A stretch of DNA of 64,000 nt from Microbacteriaceae bacterium (GTDB lineage: Bacteria; Actinomycetota; Actinomycetes; Actinomycetales; Microbacteriaceae), in NCBI GenBank assembly GCA_019638805.1, contig JAHBTA010000001.1:310001-374000 (forward strand). The letters run 5' to 3'. This document shows, in pieces, positions 8,649 to 17,170 of this stretch. Position 1 is the stretch's first letter, and every line of letters starts with the position of its first letter. A program made the translations under genes and the position numbers. Under the pieces are notes generated by a model, which was not told the origin of the DNA, ran no database searches, and saw only the letters and a list, made by a program, of their open reading frames with translations.

Positions 8649-9833
8649 TCATACGCGCGCGAGAGCTGCGTCGAGGTCGGCGATCAGGTCCTCCGGGTCC
8701 TCCAGGCCGATGGAGAGCCGCACCAGCCCCAGGTCGGGCTTGGCCTCGGCCGCCACCGGCCGGTGGGTGAGCGCCGCGGGGTGCTGCAGAAGCGAGTCGA
8801 CGCCGCCGAGCGAGACCGCGTGCGTGAAGAGCCGCACCCCGGAGGTGAAGGCCTGCGCCGCCTCGAACCCGCCCGCCAGGGTGATCGACACCATGGCACC
8901 GGGACCGCGCTGCTGCCGGCCCTCACCGAGCAGGCCCCGGTCGTCGCGTCCCCGGCCTCCGTCGAAACCGGGGTAGTGCACGGCCTCCACCGCGGGATGG
9001 GAAGCCAGCCACTTCGCGACCCGGCCGGCCGCGGCCTGCTGGGCGCGCATCCGCACCGGCAGCGTGGCGAGGCCCCGATGCAGCAGGTAGGCGCCCAGCG
9101 GGTGCAGCAGGGCGCCCGTGATGGCACGCACCCGGCGCAGGGCCTCGGCCGTGGACTCGTCGCAGGCGATGACGCCGCCGATGACGTCGCCGTGACCGCC
9201 CAGGTACTTGGTCGCGCTGTGCATGGCCATGCGCGCGCCCTGATCGAGCGGGTTCTGCAGGAATGGAGTGGCGAAGGTCGAGTCCACCATCACGGGAATC
9301 TCCCCCGCCTGGGCAACGACACCTGAGATGTCGACCAGGTCGAGCGTCGGGTTGGCCGGGGTCTCGAGCACGACGAGCGCGGTGTCCGGCCGCACGCTCG
9401 CGGCGACCTCGTGCTCCTCGCAGAACGTCGTCTCGACCCCGAGCAGGTCCGAGTCGAGCAGGTGATCCGTCCCCCCGTACAGCGGGCGCACCGCGACGAC
9501 GTGATGCTTGCCCTGCCCCGCGCCGCTCGTGTGCGCGAGGATCGCGGCGGTCGTCGCGGCCATGCCCGAGGCGAACGCGACGGCATCGTCGGCGTGCTCG
9601 AGCGCGGCGAGGGCGGCCTCGAAGCGGGCGACCGTGGGGTTCCACAGCCTCGCGTACACGTGGCTGCCGCCCTCGATCGGACGCCCGCCGGTCGCGAGCG
9701 CCTCGTACGAGTCGCCACCGCGCGTGATGTCCGGCAGCGGGTTCGTGGTGGAGAGGTCGATGGGCAGTGCGTGCACGCCGAGGGCCTCGAGGTCGTCGCG
9801 GCCCGCGTGCACCGCGAGCGTGTCGGGCTTCAT
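8649..9833 (-). CDS. Cys/Met metabolism PLP-dependent enzyme (cystathionine gamma-synthase/lyase type)
   Basis: This 394-residue fold-type I PLP enzyme belongs to the transsulfuration family. Visible features are Tyr120 (RPLYGGTDHL), Asp184 (MVDSTFATPFL, cofactor N1 contact) and the Schiff-base Lys209 in HSATKYLGGHGDV. I start at ATG 9833, which follows GGAGGGC. Gamma-synthase, gamma-lyase and methionine gamma-lyase cannot be told apart from these motifs. An Lrp-type regulator is transcribed divergently 121 bases away, suggesting amino-acid-responsive control. It replaces what is often a direct gpsA-plsC junction. Confidence 0.86.
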   Translation of the reverse strand: MKPDTLAVHAGRDDLEALGVHALPIDLSTTNPLPDITRGGDSYEALATGGRPIEGGSHVYARLWNPTVARFEAALAALEHADDAVAFASGMAATTAAILAHTSGAGQGKHHVVAVRPLYGGTDHLLDSDLLGVETTFCEEHEVAASVRPDTALVVLETPANPTLDLVDISGVVAQAGEIPVMVDSTFATPFLQNPLDQGARMAMHSATKYLGGHGDVIGGVIACDESTAEALRRVRAITGALLHPLGAYLLHRGLATLPVRMRAQQAAAGRVAKWLASHPAVEAVHYPGFDGGRGRDDRGLLGEGRQQRGPGAMVSITLAGGFEAAQAFTSGVRLFTHAVSLGGVDSLLQHPAALTHRPVAAEAKPDLGLVRLSIGLEDPEDLIADLDAALARV

Positions 9834-9954
9834 GCCCTCCATGCTGGCCCTGCCCGCAGTCGCAGGGCCCCTGAGTTGCAGGAATCGCAACCAAAGCGCC
9901 TGGATGCTGCGCCCGCTCCCATAGACTGCCCGCGGGACCGGGAGGAGGCTGGTG

Positions 9955-10425
9955 ATGCAGCAAGCGCGCGAGCTGGACGACATCGACCGCGCCATCCTGC
10001 GGGCCCTCACCGCGGACGGCGGCATGACCAACCGGGATCTTGCCGCGCAACTGGGGCTGCCGGAGTCGACCTGTGCGTACCGGGTCCGCGCTCTGCGCTC
10101 CTCGGGCATCATCACCGGCGATCGCGTGAGCCTCGACCTCCCGGCACTCGGCTACCCGATCCAGGCGGTCATCAAGGTGCGTCTCGGGAGCCACGGCGCC
10201 GAGCACGTCAACGCGCTCTACGACGACCTGGTGCGCATCCCCGGGGTGCTCGAGGCGATCCACGTCGCGGGGGCCGACGACTTCCACCTGCACGTCGCGG
10301 TCGAGAGCCCGGAGGCGCTGCGCGATCTCGTGCTGCAGCACATCACGGTGCACCGGGTGGTGCGCCAGACCGAGACCCAGCTCATCTTCGAGACCAGGCG
10401 CGGCGCGGGCGTGCTGGGCGGGTAG
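9955..10425 (+). CDS. Lrp/AsnC-family transcriptional regulator
   Basis: The protein is 156 residues, standard for the family: an N-terminal winged helix (LDDIDRAILRALTADGGMTNRDLAAQLGLPE within residues 7-38) and a C-terminal RAM/effector domain (VIKVRLGSH, GVLEAIHVAGADDFHLHV). GGAGGAGG at 9941-9948 favours ATG 9955 over GTG 9952. It probably controls the divergent PLP enzyme gene and itself from the shared intergenic region. The effector is most likely an amino acid, which one is unknown. The 3' end is 6 bases from plsC on the other strand. Confidence 0.88.
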   Translation: MQQARELDDIDRAILRALTADGGMTNRDLAAQLGLPESTCAYRVRALRSSGIITGDRVSLDLPALGYPIQAVIKVRLGSHGAEHVNALYDDLVRIPGVLEAIHVAGADDFHLHVAVESPEALRDLVLQHITVHRVVRQTETQLIFETRRGAGVLGG

Positions 10426-10431
10426 GGCGCC

Positions 10432-11172
10432 CTACTCCTCGATCCGCCCGAACTCGCTCTGGCCGTGCTCGGCCGGGTCCCAGCGTTTCGCGGGGGCGGT
10501 CTCGCCGCGCAGCTCCTCGGCGAGCGCCGTGATCGCCTGCATGATGGCCGCGGACGCCTCGGCCACCGCCTCCGGATCCGAACCGCGGCCGGCCCAGCGC
10601 GACAGGTCGACCGGCTCTCCCACGAGGGTCTCGATGTCCTTGCGCGGGAAGAGGCTGATGCGCTTGGACCAGCGCGGCAGGACGCGTTGCGCGCCCCAGG
10701 TCGCCAGCGGCACCACCGGGATGCCGTGCTGCAGTGCCAGCCGCGCCGCACCCGGTTTGCCGCGCATGGGCCACAGGTCCGGATCGCGGGTCAGCGTGCC
10801 CTCCGGGTAGATGATGACCGCGAGGCGTTCGCTCACCAGCCGGCGCGCGGCCAGCAGCGGATCCGCTCCGCCCCCGGCCCGCTCGACCGGGATCTGGCCG
10901 GTGCGGCGCATGAGCCAGCCGAGGACGGGAACCCGGAACAGCGACGCCTTCGCCAGGAACCTCGGAACCCGCTCTCCGCGCCACAGCACGTAGGCCGAGA
11001 CGAGCGGATCGAAGTCGCTGTAGTGGTTCGGGGTCAGGATGAAGGCGCCCTCGCGCGGGATCCTCTCCAGACCGCGCATCCGGTACCGGGCGAGGGCGAG
11101 GAGCCCCGCGATGACCAGCCCGGCGAGCAGGCGCCACCAGAGGGTCTTTTCCGAACGACCTGAGCGGGCCAT
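10432..11172 (-). CDS. plsC: 1-acyl-sn-glycerol-3-phosphate acyltransferase
   Basis: This acyltransferase makes phosphatidic acid from lysophosphatidate. The 246-residue protein has a membrane-associating segment (LLAGLVIAGLLAL, about 15-27), the HX4D motif in TPNHYSDFDP (His50, Asp55), and the substrate-binding IIYPEGTLTRDP. It overlaps the upstream murA gene by one base (TAATG), so the two are translationally coupled, linking envelope lipid and peptidoglycan genes. Confidence 0.88.
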   Translation of the reverse strand: MARSGRSEKTLWWRLLAGLVIAGLLALARYRMRGLERIPREGAFILTPNHYSDFDPLVSAYVLWRGERVPRFLAKASLFRVPVLGWLMRRTGQIPVERAGGGADPLLAARRLVSERLAVIIYPEGTLTRDPDLWPMRGKPGAARLALQHGIPVVPLATWGAQRVLPRWSKRISLFPRKDIETLVGEPVDLSRWAGRGSDPEAVAEASAAIMQAITALAEELRGETAPAKRWDPAEHGQSEFGRIEE

Positions 11173-12536
11173 TAGCCCTCGAGCGAGAAGTCCGCCCCGA
11201 GCGCCGTCAGCTTGTCGACGAAGTGCTCGTACCCGCGACTGATGATGCCCAGGTTGGTGATGGTCGAGGTGCCCTCGGCCGTGAGCGCCGCGATGAGATA
11301 GCTGAAGCCCCCACGCAGGTCGGGCACCCGGACATCGGCACCGTGCAGCTTGGTCGGACCCGTGATGACGGCCGCCTGCTCGAGCTTGCGCCGCGGCACC
11401 CGGCGGGTGAGCGACTCCAGCCCGTCGGTGTGCACGACGATGTCGGCGCCCATCTCGACGAGAGCGTCGGTGAACCCGAGGCGGTTCTCGTACACCGTCT
11501 CGTGCACGACCGAGACCCCGTCGGCCTGGGTGAGTGCCACGACGAGCGGCTGCTGCCAGTCCGTCATGAAGCCGGGGTGCACATCCGTCTCGACCTGGAC
11601 CGGCTTCAGCTCACCCGCCCGGGAGAAGCGGATGCCGTCCTCTTGCACGTCGAACGCGCCCCCCGCCTTGCGGAACACATTGAGGAAGGTCAGCATCTCG
11701 GGCTGCTTCGCGCCCTCGACGAAGATGTCGCCGTCGGTCGCGAGCGCCGCAGAGGCCCACGACGCCGCCTCGTTGCGATCGAAGATCGCCCGGTGCGTGT
11801 AGCCGGCGAGGTGATCGACGCCCTCGATGAAGATCGTGCGGTTGGGCTCGACCCAGATGATGGCGCCCATCTTCTGCAGGATCGCGATGAGATCCATGAT
11901 CTCGGGCTCGATCGCCGCGTTCTTGAGCTCGGTCACACCCCGCGCCCGCACGGCCGTGAGGAGCACCTGCTCGGTCGCACCGACCGAGGGGTAGGGCAAC
12001 TCGATGTCCGCGCCGTGCAGCCCGTCCGGAGCCGTGATGCGGATGCCCTCGTAGGACTTGTCGACGACCGCGCCGAACGCGCGCAGCGCATCCATGTGGA
12101 AGTCGATTGGCCGGTCGCCGATGCGGCAGCCGCCCAGGTCGGGGATGAGCGCCTCGCCCAGCCGGTGCAGGAGGGGCCCGCAGAACAGGATCGGGATGCG
12201 GCTGGACCCGGCGAGCGCGTCGATCTCGGCGAAGTGCGCGCGCTCGACGTTGGTCGGGTCGAGGAGCAGCTGCCCCTCCTCCGGTGCGGTGACCGCGACG
12301 CCGTAGGCGCCGAGCATGCCGCGCACGACGTTGACGTCGCTGATGTTGGGGACATCCTGCAGCAGGCTCGGCGTCTCGCCCAGGAGCGCTGCGACCATGG
12401 CCTTGGTCGCCAGGTTCTTGGCCCCGCGCACCCGGATGCGCCCCGCGAGGGGCTTGCCGCCATGGATGACGATCTTGTCGGACGTCAGTCCGACGCGAAG
12501 GCCCGCCTTGGCCGCGTCCTTGGTGAGCGAATCCAC
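11172..12536 (-). CDS. murA: UDP-N-acetylglucosamine 1-carboxyvinyltransferase
   Basis: MurA transfers enolpyruvate from PEP to UDP-GlcNAc, the first committed step of peptidoglycan synthesis. The 454-residue protein contains RGAKNLATKA (Lys40-Asn41 pair), GGCRIGDRPID with the catalytic Cys137 conserved, YPSVGATEQVLL, AAIEPEIMDLI and DLRGGFSYLIAAL. I choose GTG 12536 because AAGG lies 8 bases upstream; the open frame continues through leuD in another frame and is not coding there. It starts 13 bases after the leuD stop and overlaps plsC by one base, so leuC-leuD-murA-plsC look like one transcription unit. Confidence 0.92.
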   Translation of the reverse strand: MDSLTKDAAKAGLRVGLTSDKIVIHGGKPLAGRIRVRGAKNLATKAMVAALLGETPSLLQDVPNISDVNVVRGMLGAYGVAVTAPEEGQLLLDPTNVERAHFAEIDALAGSSRIPILFCGPLLHRLGEALIPDLGGCRIGDRPIDFHMDALRAFGAVVDKSYEGIRITAPDGLHGADIELPYPSVGATEQVLLTAVRARGVTELKNAAIEPEIMDLIAILQKMGAIIWVEPNRTIFIEGVDHLAGYTHRAIFDRNEAASWASAALATDGDIFVEGAKQPEMLTFLNVFRKAGGAFDVQEDGIRFSRAGELKPVQVETDVHPGFMTDWQQPLVVALTQADGVSVVHETVYENRLGFTDALVEMGADIVVHTDGLESLTRRVPRRKLEQAAVITGPTKLHGADVRVPDLRGGFSYLIAALTAEGTSTITNLGIISRGYEHFVDKLTALGADFSLEG

Positions 12537-12549
12537 GAATACCACCTTG

Positions 12550-13158
12550 CTAGAGAACGGGGAGAGTGCGGGGCCGCCAGCTTTCGCGGGAACCCTCGAA
12601 CTCCGTGATCCGCGCTTCGTCGCGCAGTGTGAGACCGATGTCGTCGAGGCCCTCCAGGAGCCTCCACCGAGTGTAATCGTCGATGCCGAAGGTGGCCACG
12701 AGATCACCGATCGCGACGGTCCGCGCCTCCAGGTCGACGGATGCCGTGGCCCCCGGATTCGCCTGGATCGCGGCCCAGAACTCCTCGAGCTGCGATTCCT
12801 CGATGGTTCCTGTGAGCAGGCCCTGCTTGCCGGAGTTGCCGCGGAAGATGTCGCCGAACTTGGGGGCAAAAACCGCCGCGAACCCGTAGTCGCGCAGCGC
12901 CCATACCGCGTGCTCGCGGCTCGACCCGGTGCCGAAGTCGGGTCCGGCGAAGAGCACAGCCGAGCCCTCCCGCGCGCCCGCGTAGGCCGGGTCGTTGAGC
13001 ACGAACTCCGGGTCCTGCCGCCAGGCGTGGAAGAGCGCGTCGTCGTACCCGGTCTTGGTGACGCGCTTGAGGAACACCGCCGGGATGATCTGGTCGGTGT
13101 CGACGTTGCTGCGCCGCAGCGGAACCGCCGTGCCCGTGAACCGGCTGATCGCATCCAT
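12550..13158 (-). CDS. leuD: 3-isopropylmalate dehydratase small subunit
   Basis: LeuD is the small subunit of isopropylmalate isomerase in leucine biosynthesis. The 202-residue protein shows the family signatures [11 protein letters not shown] near residues 17-27, [17 protein letters not shown] and [19 protein letters not shown]. It overlaps leuC by one base (TGATG), ensuring coupled production of the two subunits. Confidence 0.95.
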   Translation of the reverse strand: MDAISRFTGTAVPLRRSNVDTDQIIPAVFLKRVTKTGYDDALFHAWRQDPEFVLNDPAYAGAREGSAVLFAGPDFGTGSSREHAVWALRDYGFAAVFAPKFGDIFRGNSGKQGLLTGTIEESQLEEFWAAIQANPGATASVDLEARTVAIGDLVATFGIDDYTRWRLLEGLDDIGLTLRDEARITEFEGSRESWRPRTLPVL

Positions 13159-14666
13159 CAGCGCCCCCCTTCATGCTCGTCACGGACGGAGCCGTGACGC
13201 GACGGCCCCTCGCCCGCGGCCACCCGCGATGTCACGGAGGGAGCCGTGACAAGGTCCCACGGGGAGGACAGGGTGCCGCGGATCGCGGTGGCCGCCGCGA
13301 CCACGGGAGAGACCAGGTGCGTGCGGCCGCCGGCTCCCTGGCGGCCCTCGAAGTTGCGGTTGCTGGTGGAGGCGCAGCGCTCACCGGGCGCGAGCTGGTC
13401 GGGGTTCATGCCCAGGCACATCGAGCACCCGGCGAAGCGCCATTCGGCACCGAACGCCTCGACGATCTTGTCGATGCCCTCGGCCTCCGCCTCGAGCCGC
13501 ACGCGTGCGGAACCCGGCACGACCATGACGCGCACGCCGTCCGCCTTCTTCTTGCCGTCGATGATGCTCGCGAAGGCGCGCAGGTCCTCGATGCGGCTGT
13601 TGGTGCACGACCCCATGAAGACCGCGTCGACCCGGATGTCCTTCATCGGGGTGCCCGCCTCGAGATCCATGTAGGTCAGGGCCCGCTCGGCTGCGGCGCG
13701 CTCGTTCGGGTCGTCGATGGATGCCGGGTCCGGCACCGCCTGCGACAGCGAGACCCCCTGCCCCGGGTTGGTACCCCAGGTCACGAACGGCTCCAGTGCG
13801 TCAGCGTCGAGGAAGACCTCGGCGTCGAAGACCGCGTCGTCATCGGTCGCGAGCGTGTCCCAGTAGGCGACCGCCGCATCCCAGTCCTCGCCCTGCGGGG
13901 CGTGCGGGCGACCCTTCAGGTAGTCGTAGGTGATCTGGTCGGGGGCGACCATGCCGGCGCGCGCACCCGCCTCGATCGACATGTTGCAGATCGTCATGCG
14001 GCCCTCCATGGAGAGCGAGCGGATGGCGCTGCCGCGGTACTCGAGCACGTAGCCCTGGCCGCCGCCCGTGCCGATCTGCGCGATGACCGCGAGGATGATG
14101 TCCTTCGCCGTGACCCCGGGGCGCAGCGTGCCCTCGACCGTGATCGCCATGGTCTTGAAGGGCTTGAGCGGCAGGGTCTGCGTGGCGAGCACGTGCTCGA
14201 CCTCGCTCGTGCCGATGCCGAACGCCATGGCGCCGAACGCGCCGTGCGTGCTCGTATGGGAGTCGCCGCACACCACCGTGATGCCCGGCATCGTGAGGCC
14301 CAGTTGCGGGCCGACCACGTGCACGATGCCCTGCTCGATGTCTCCGAGCGGGTGCAGGCGCACGCCGAACTCGGCGCAGTTGGCGCGCAGCGTCTCGATC
14401 TGGGTGCGGCTCGTCGGGTCCGCGATCGGCTTGTCGATAGCGAGGGTCGGGGTGTTGTGGTCCTCGGTTGCGATCGTCAGGTCGGGCCGGCGAACCGGGC
14501 GCCCCGCCTGCCGCAGGCCGTCGAACGCCTGCGGGCTCGTGACCTCGTGCACCAGGTGCAGGTCGATGTAGATCAGATCGGGCTCGCCGTTGTCGCCGCG
14601 CTTGACGACGTGCGCGTCCCAGACCTTCTCGGCCAGGGTCCGACCTGCCATTGATATCTGGCTCAT
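13158..14666 (-). CDS. leuC: 3-isopropylmalate dehydratase large subunit
   Basis: LeuC carries the [4Fe-4S] aconitase-type active site of isopropylmalate isomerase. The 502-residue protein starts at ATG 14666 after AAGGA. The cluster ligands are present in MGSCTNSRI and [10 protein letters not shown], and [24 protein letters not shown] and [10 protein letters not shown] are typical. The usual end ([10 protein letters not shown]) is followed by about 30 extra residues whose DNA contains two near-identical 20-bp palindromes, so the tail may be a recent repeat insertion. Control is probably by attenuation through the leucine-rich leader at 14732-14776. Confidence 0.94.
   Translation of the reverse strand: MSQISMAGRTLAEKVWDAHVVKRGDNGEPDLIYIDLHLVHEVTSPQAFDGLRQAGRPVRRPDLTIATEDHNTPTLAIDKPIADPTSRTQIETLRANCAEFGVRLHPLGDIEQGIVHVVGPQLGLTMPGITVVCGDSHTSTHGAFGAMAFGIGTSEVEHVLATQTLPLKPFKTMAITVEGTLRPGVTAKDIILAVIAQIGTGGGQGYVLEYRGSAIRSLSMEGRMTICNMSIEAGARAGMVAPDQITYDYLKGRPHAPQGEDWDAAVAYWDTLATDDDAVFDAEVFLDADALEPFVTWGTNPGQGVSLSQAVPDPASIDDPNERAAAERALTYMDLEAGTPMKDIRVDAVFMGSCTNSRIEDLRAFASIIDGKKKADGVRVMVVPGSARVRLEAEAEGIDKIVEAFGAEWRFAGCSMCLGMNPDQLAPGERCASTSNRNFEGRQGAGGRTHLVSPVVAAATAIRGTLSSPWDLVTAPSVTSRVAAGEGPSRHGSVRDEHEGGR
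13179..13250. repeat. Two 20-bp palindromic repeats in the leuC 3' extension
   Basis: Copies at 13179-13198 and 13231-13250 both read GTCACGGA, then C or G, then GGAGCCGTGAC: identical except one base, spaced by 52. Each is an inverted repeat GTCACGG/CCGTGAC with a 6-base loop. They encode most of the extra C-terminal residues of LeuC beyond the normal family end. Confidence 0.6.
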
Positions 14667-14708
14667 GGGTGTTCCTTCATCGCTCAGGAGAGTCGGCTCA
14701 CGAGGACT

Positions 14709-14747
14709 CCGCGACGAGGGCGGCCGGGGAATCAGGCCTCGTCGCGG
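14709..14747 (-). terminator. Leader hairpin upstream of leuC (candidate attenuator)
   Basis: A perfect 11-bp inverted repeat (CCGCGACGAGG 14709-14719, CCTCGTCGCGG 14737-14747) with a 17-base loop lies between the leader peptide and leuC. Its upstream arm overlaps the last codons of the leader ORF, so ribosome position on the leader could decide whether it forms. There is no T-tract, so it could terminate in a high-GC manner or act indirectly. Confidence 0.55.
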
Positions 14748-14776
14748 CAGGGAAGGAGGAGGGGCCGCACGAGCAT
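14732..14776 (-). CDS. Leucine-rich leader peptide for leuCD (14 codons)
   Basis: The tiny ORF reads [14 protein letters not shown] then TGA: 4 of 14 residues are leucine, three of them consecutive (CTC CTC CTT). It lies 65 bases ahead of leuC and runs into the 11-bp hairpin. No Shine-Dalgarno precedes it, but TAACCT at 14783-14788 lies 6 bases upstream of the ATG, matching the -10 spacing of leaderless actinobacterial transcripts. By analogy with known amino-acid leader peptides it should sense charged tRNA-Leu. Translation is inferred, not shown. Confidence 0.6.
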   Translation of the reverse strand: MLVRPLLLPCRDEA

Positions 14777-14782
14777 GGTTCG

Positions 14783-14788
14783 AGGTTA
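14783..14788 (-). promoter_or_regulatory. Putative -10 element of the leuCD leader transcript
   Basis: TAACCT on the minus strand fits the TANNNT actinobacterial -10 pattern, and its spacing would start transcription at or next to the leader ATG. No good -35 hexamer is seen. Confidence 0.4.
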
Positions 14789-14822
14789 CACGGCTCCCGC
14801 GGTGATGCCTTCGAGTATGCTG

Positions 14823-14836
14823 TAGATAATTATCTA
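14823..14836. promoter_or_regulatory. Perfect 14-bp palindrome, probable phd operator
   Basis: TAGATAATTATCTA is a perfect palindrome 16 bases upstream of the Phd-type antitoxin start, AT-rich against a GC-rich background. Phd-family antitoxins repress their own promoters through short palindromes, so this is a strong operator candidate. Confidence 0.7.
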
Positions 14837-14852
14837 GGACAGGATACAGGTG

Positions 14853-15116
14853 ATGACTCCCACCATCAGCATCGGTCAGTTGCGTCAGAATCCGACGCGC
14901 ATGCTCCGCGAAGTGCGAGCCGGCGCGACCTACGTCATCACCGACCACGGGGAGCCGATCGCCGAGGTCTCTCCGCGACGAGAGCACCGCTGGGTGCCTG
15001 CAACTGAGCTGGACCTGGTCCTTCGGGATCTCGGTGCGGACGACGCCTGGGCGGCCCAGATCGCCGAGAACCGAAACGCTGAGCACGCGATCGACCCGTG
15101 GGAGCGGACCCGGTGA
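14853..15116 (+). CDS. Phd/YefM-type antitoxin
   Basis: The protein is 87 residues from ATG 14853; a GTG one codon earlier is equally open. The N-terminal dimerisation/DNA-binding fold is recognisable ([18 protein letters not shown], then [18 protein letters not shown]), and the charged C-terminal half would wrap the toxin. It overlaps the PIN toxin by 4 bases (GTGA). Combining a Phd-type antitoxin with a PIN toxin is a common mixed type II arrangement. Confidence 0.85.
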   Translation: MTPTISIGQLRQNPTRMLREVRAGATYVITDHGEPIAEVSPRREHRWVPATELDLVLRDLGADDAWAAQIAENRNAEHAIDPWERTR

Positions 15117-15499
15117 AGGCGGTGCTCGACACCAGCGTGCTGGTCGCCGAGTCGTTGTCCCACCCTGGGCATGAGGTCGCGGTCACCTCGATCTCGTGGG
15201 CGGAACTCGGCTACGGCATCCGGAAGGCACCCGACGCCGCGGAACGAGCGAGGCGGGAGGCCCGCGTCGCGCGGCTTCGTGCCGCGCTCGGGCCCGGGCT
15301 TCCGTTCGACGATGGGGCAGCGGACGCATACCAGACGATCTGCGGCCTCGTGCTCGCCAGCGGACGGGAGGTCCGCGGCCGTGCCCTCGACCTGATGATC
15401 GCGGCCACGGCTGCGGCACACGGCGCGGCAGTCATCACAAGCAACCCCGACGACTTCGTGGGGCTGGAGGGGCTGGTCCCCATCATTCCGATGGAATGA
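15113..15499 (+). CDS. PIN-domain ribonuclease toxin paired with Phd antitoxin
   Basis: The toxin is 128 residues from GTG 15113, which overlaps the antitoxin stop. The PIN-fold acidic residues are visible: Asp in [12 protein letters not shown] (residue 6), Glu in [10 protein letters not shown], Asp in [11 protein letters not shown] and the final SNPDDF. It probably acts as an RNase held inactive by the upstream antitoxin. It is convergent with hipA with only 10 bases between stop codons. Confidence 0.86.
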   Translation: MKAVLDTSVLVAESLSHPGHEVAVTSISWAELGYGIRKAPDAAERARREARVARLRAALGPGLPFDDGAADAYQTICGLVLASGREVRGRALDLMIAATAAAHGAAVITSNPDDFVGLEGLVPIIPME

Positions 15500-15509
15500 A
15501 CGCGCACCG

Positions 15510-16802
15510 CTACCGGATCAGCTGCGCGACCGTGAAGTCCTGACGGATGCGGTCGGCGGCGGCGCGGGGGACGCCCGCCGCCGCCGCGTGTTCCGGCCAC
15601 GACTCGACGGCCCCCGCGACCTCGTCGATCATCCGGCGGTAACCCTGCACCCCGTGCCGCTCGGCGAACTCGGCGAGGTCGCGCGAGGTTAGGTCGCGGA
15701 ACTTGCCACCCACCGACATGAGGTGCTGGTAGGTCCACTCCCCCTGCGGATTGAACGCGTGGGTCAGATCGTAGGCGGGGGCGAGCGACCAGCGGCCGTC
15801 CTCATCCATCACGAACGCGTGGTTCTTGGTGTGGTCGTCGCAATTCGCGGCCATCCAGTTGAACACCATCCGGCGGAAGGCCTGCTCGCGAGAGTCGTCG
15901 CCCAGCTCGAGCGCGTCGATCGCCTGGAAGAGCTGCGCGTAATCATGGCTTCCGCGCAGGTTGTAGTCGAGCATGCTCAGCGCGCACAGGGTCTGCACAT
16001 GCAGGCGGCGAGTTCCGCCCGGGCGGTCGAAGCGCCGCGTCATGAAATGGGCCCGACCGCCCTCCTGGAGGAGTCGCGTCGGAGTCATCTCGATGCCGGC
16101 CGCCCGGGCCATGAGCGAATACGCGTACTCGATGCGACCGTAGTGGGCGGTGGTGCCGAGCTCGTGATCGGCGCCCACGCCATCGAACTTGAGCAGCCAG
16201 TCCTCCATTCCCGGCTGCGGGGTCTGGCCGGGCCGGACCTCGTTCGAGGCGGGGTCGATGGCGACCACGGCCTTGGCCCGGGCGCCCCCCGCGCTCGTCC
16301 CGATCGCCAGCAGCTGCTCGAGCGCGGTCGTCGACTCGGTCTCATCGCCGAAGCGGCCGGCGATCACATCGCGCGCGACGGCCACGAGTTCGCCCACCTC
16401 GAGCGTGGTCGGCGGCTGCACCTCGGGCCCGCCGTCGGGCAGGAACTCCAGCGCGCCCATGGCCCGCGAACCCGTGTAGACCAGGCGATCCAGAGCGGTC
16501 GCCTCGCCCGGCGATGCGCCCCGCCGGGCGAACTCGGCATCGATGATGGCGTTCCCGAAGCGGTCGGGCAGCGAGTCCGCGATCGCCGGGGGGAGCCCGT
16601 ACCAGGTGAGCTCGCTCAGGCGGGGGAAGCTGTACACGCGCCGGACGGCCAGCGGCATGCTGAGCGGCGAGATCTCCCGCCCACGCGTGACCCAGCCCGG
16701 GTCGAACTCGAAGGCCAGGTCGCCGCGGGAGTCGCGCGCGACCGCGCCGACGGTGCCGCCCCAGGCGCGCACCTCGACGACGAGTGCCGGGACGAACGCC
16801 AT
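15510..16802 (-). CDS. hipA: HipA-type serine/threonine kinase toxin
   Basis: This 430-residue HipA-family kinase has an N-terminal HipA_N segment (VVEVRAWGGTVGAVARD) and the kinase core: a phosphate-binding loop (IGTSAGGARAKAVV), catalytic Asp and Asn in NCDDHTKNHAFVMDE, and the metal-binding Asp in LAPAYDLTHAF. In E. coli, HipA phosphorylates glutamyl-tRNA synthetase; the target here is not knowable from sequence. It starts at ATG 16802, overlapping the hipB stop by one base. Confidence 0.9.
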   Translation of the reverse strand: MAFVPALVVEVRAWGGTVGAVARDSRGDLAFEFDPGWVTRGREISPLSMPLAVRRVYSFPRLSELTWYGLPPAIADSLPDRFGNAIIDAEFARRGASPGEATALDRLVYTGSRAMGALEFLPDGGPEVQPPTTLEVGELVAVARDVIAGRFGDETESTTALEQLLAIGTSAGGARAKAVVAIDPASNEVRPGQTPQPGMEDWLLKFDGVGADHELGTTAHYGRIEYAYSLMARAAGIEMTPTRLLQEGGRAHFMTRRFDRPGGTRRLHVQTLCALSMLDYNLRGSHDYAQLFQAIDALELGDDSREQAFRRMVFNWMAANCDDHTKNHAFVMDEDGRWSLAPAYDLTHAFNPQGEWTYQHLMSVGGKFRDLTSRDLAEFAERHGVQGYRRMIDEVAGAVESWPEHAAAAGVPRAAADRIRQDFTVAQLIR

Positions 16803-17119
16803 CAGGGCTCCGCCCGCCGGGGCGCCCGCCGTGGCTTCGCCGGCTGGTGCCGGGATCGACGCAGGAGTTCGAGTGGAGTCGGCTCGTCCACGCGTTCGTC
16901 GAGCGCGGCCAGCCAGTCCTCCCGGCCGAGCGCCCGCACGGTCTTGATGAGGGTCGACAGGGACGAGCCGGCGCCGTTCTCGAGATTGCGCAGCGACCGC
17001 GTGGAGATGTCGGCGCGGTCGGCAAGCGTCTCCTGGTCGATCCGCCGCGCGAGCCGGGCGTCGCGCAGCGCATCTCCGAGGCGCTGCTGCCATTCCTCAG
17101 TGGTTGGATTGACCGGCAT
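16802..17119 (-). CDS. hipB: HipB-type XRE antitoxin
   Basis: This 105-residue protein has a helix-turn-helix of the XRE/Cro type (LGDALRDARLARRIDQETLA, then DRADISTRSLRNLENG; residues about 14-50). It is the first gene of the hipBA pair, one-base overlap, and should bind HipA and repress the operon. The Pro/Arg-rich C-terminal tail is the probable toxin contact or degradation tag. A perfect -10 box and an inverted repeat sit immediately upstream. Confidence 0.88.
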   Translation of the reverse strand: MPVNPTTEEWQQRLGDALRDARLARRIDQETLADRADISTRSLRNLENGAGSSLSTLIKTVRALGREDWLAALDERVDEPTPLELLRRSRHQPAKPRRAPRRAEP

Positions 17120-17122
17120 GAT

Positions 17123-17140
17123 TCTTCCTTTTAGGGAAGA
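17123..17140. promoter_or_regulatory. Probable HipB operator
   Basis: TCTTCC-N6-GGAAGA is an 18-bp inverted repeat 3 bases upstream of the hipB start, between the start codon and the -10 box. It matches the total length of the E. coli HipB site (TATCC-N8-GGATA) though not its bases, and is well placed for autorepression. Confidence 0.6.
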
Positions 17141-17145
17141 TTATA
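17140..17145 (-). promoter_or_regulatory. hipBA -10 box
   Basis: TATAAT on the minus strand, a perfect consensus -10, lies 20 bases ahead of the hipB ATG in a locally AT-rich segment and abuts the operator repeat. No convincing -35 hexamer occurs at 16-18 bases spacing. Confidence 0.55.
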
Positions 17146-17170
17146 GCAGGAATCGGCAGATTCTTGCCTA

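Noticed and set aside
11172..13154. A 660-codon minus-strand frame that would fuse murA to upstream sequence
   Set aside because: The upstream third is leuD read out of frame; MurA homology begins near 12536, where a good ribosome binding site precedes GTG.
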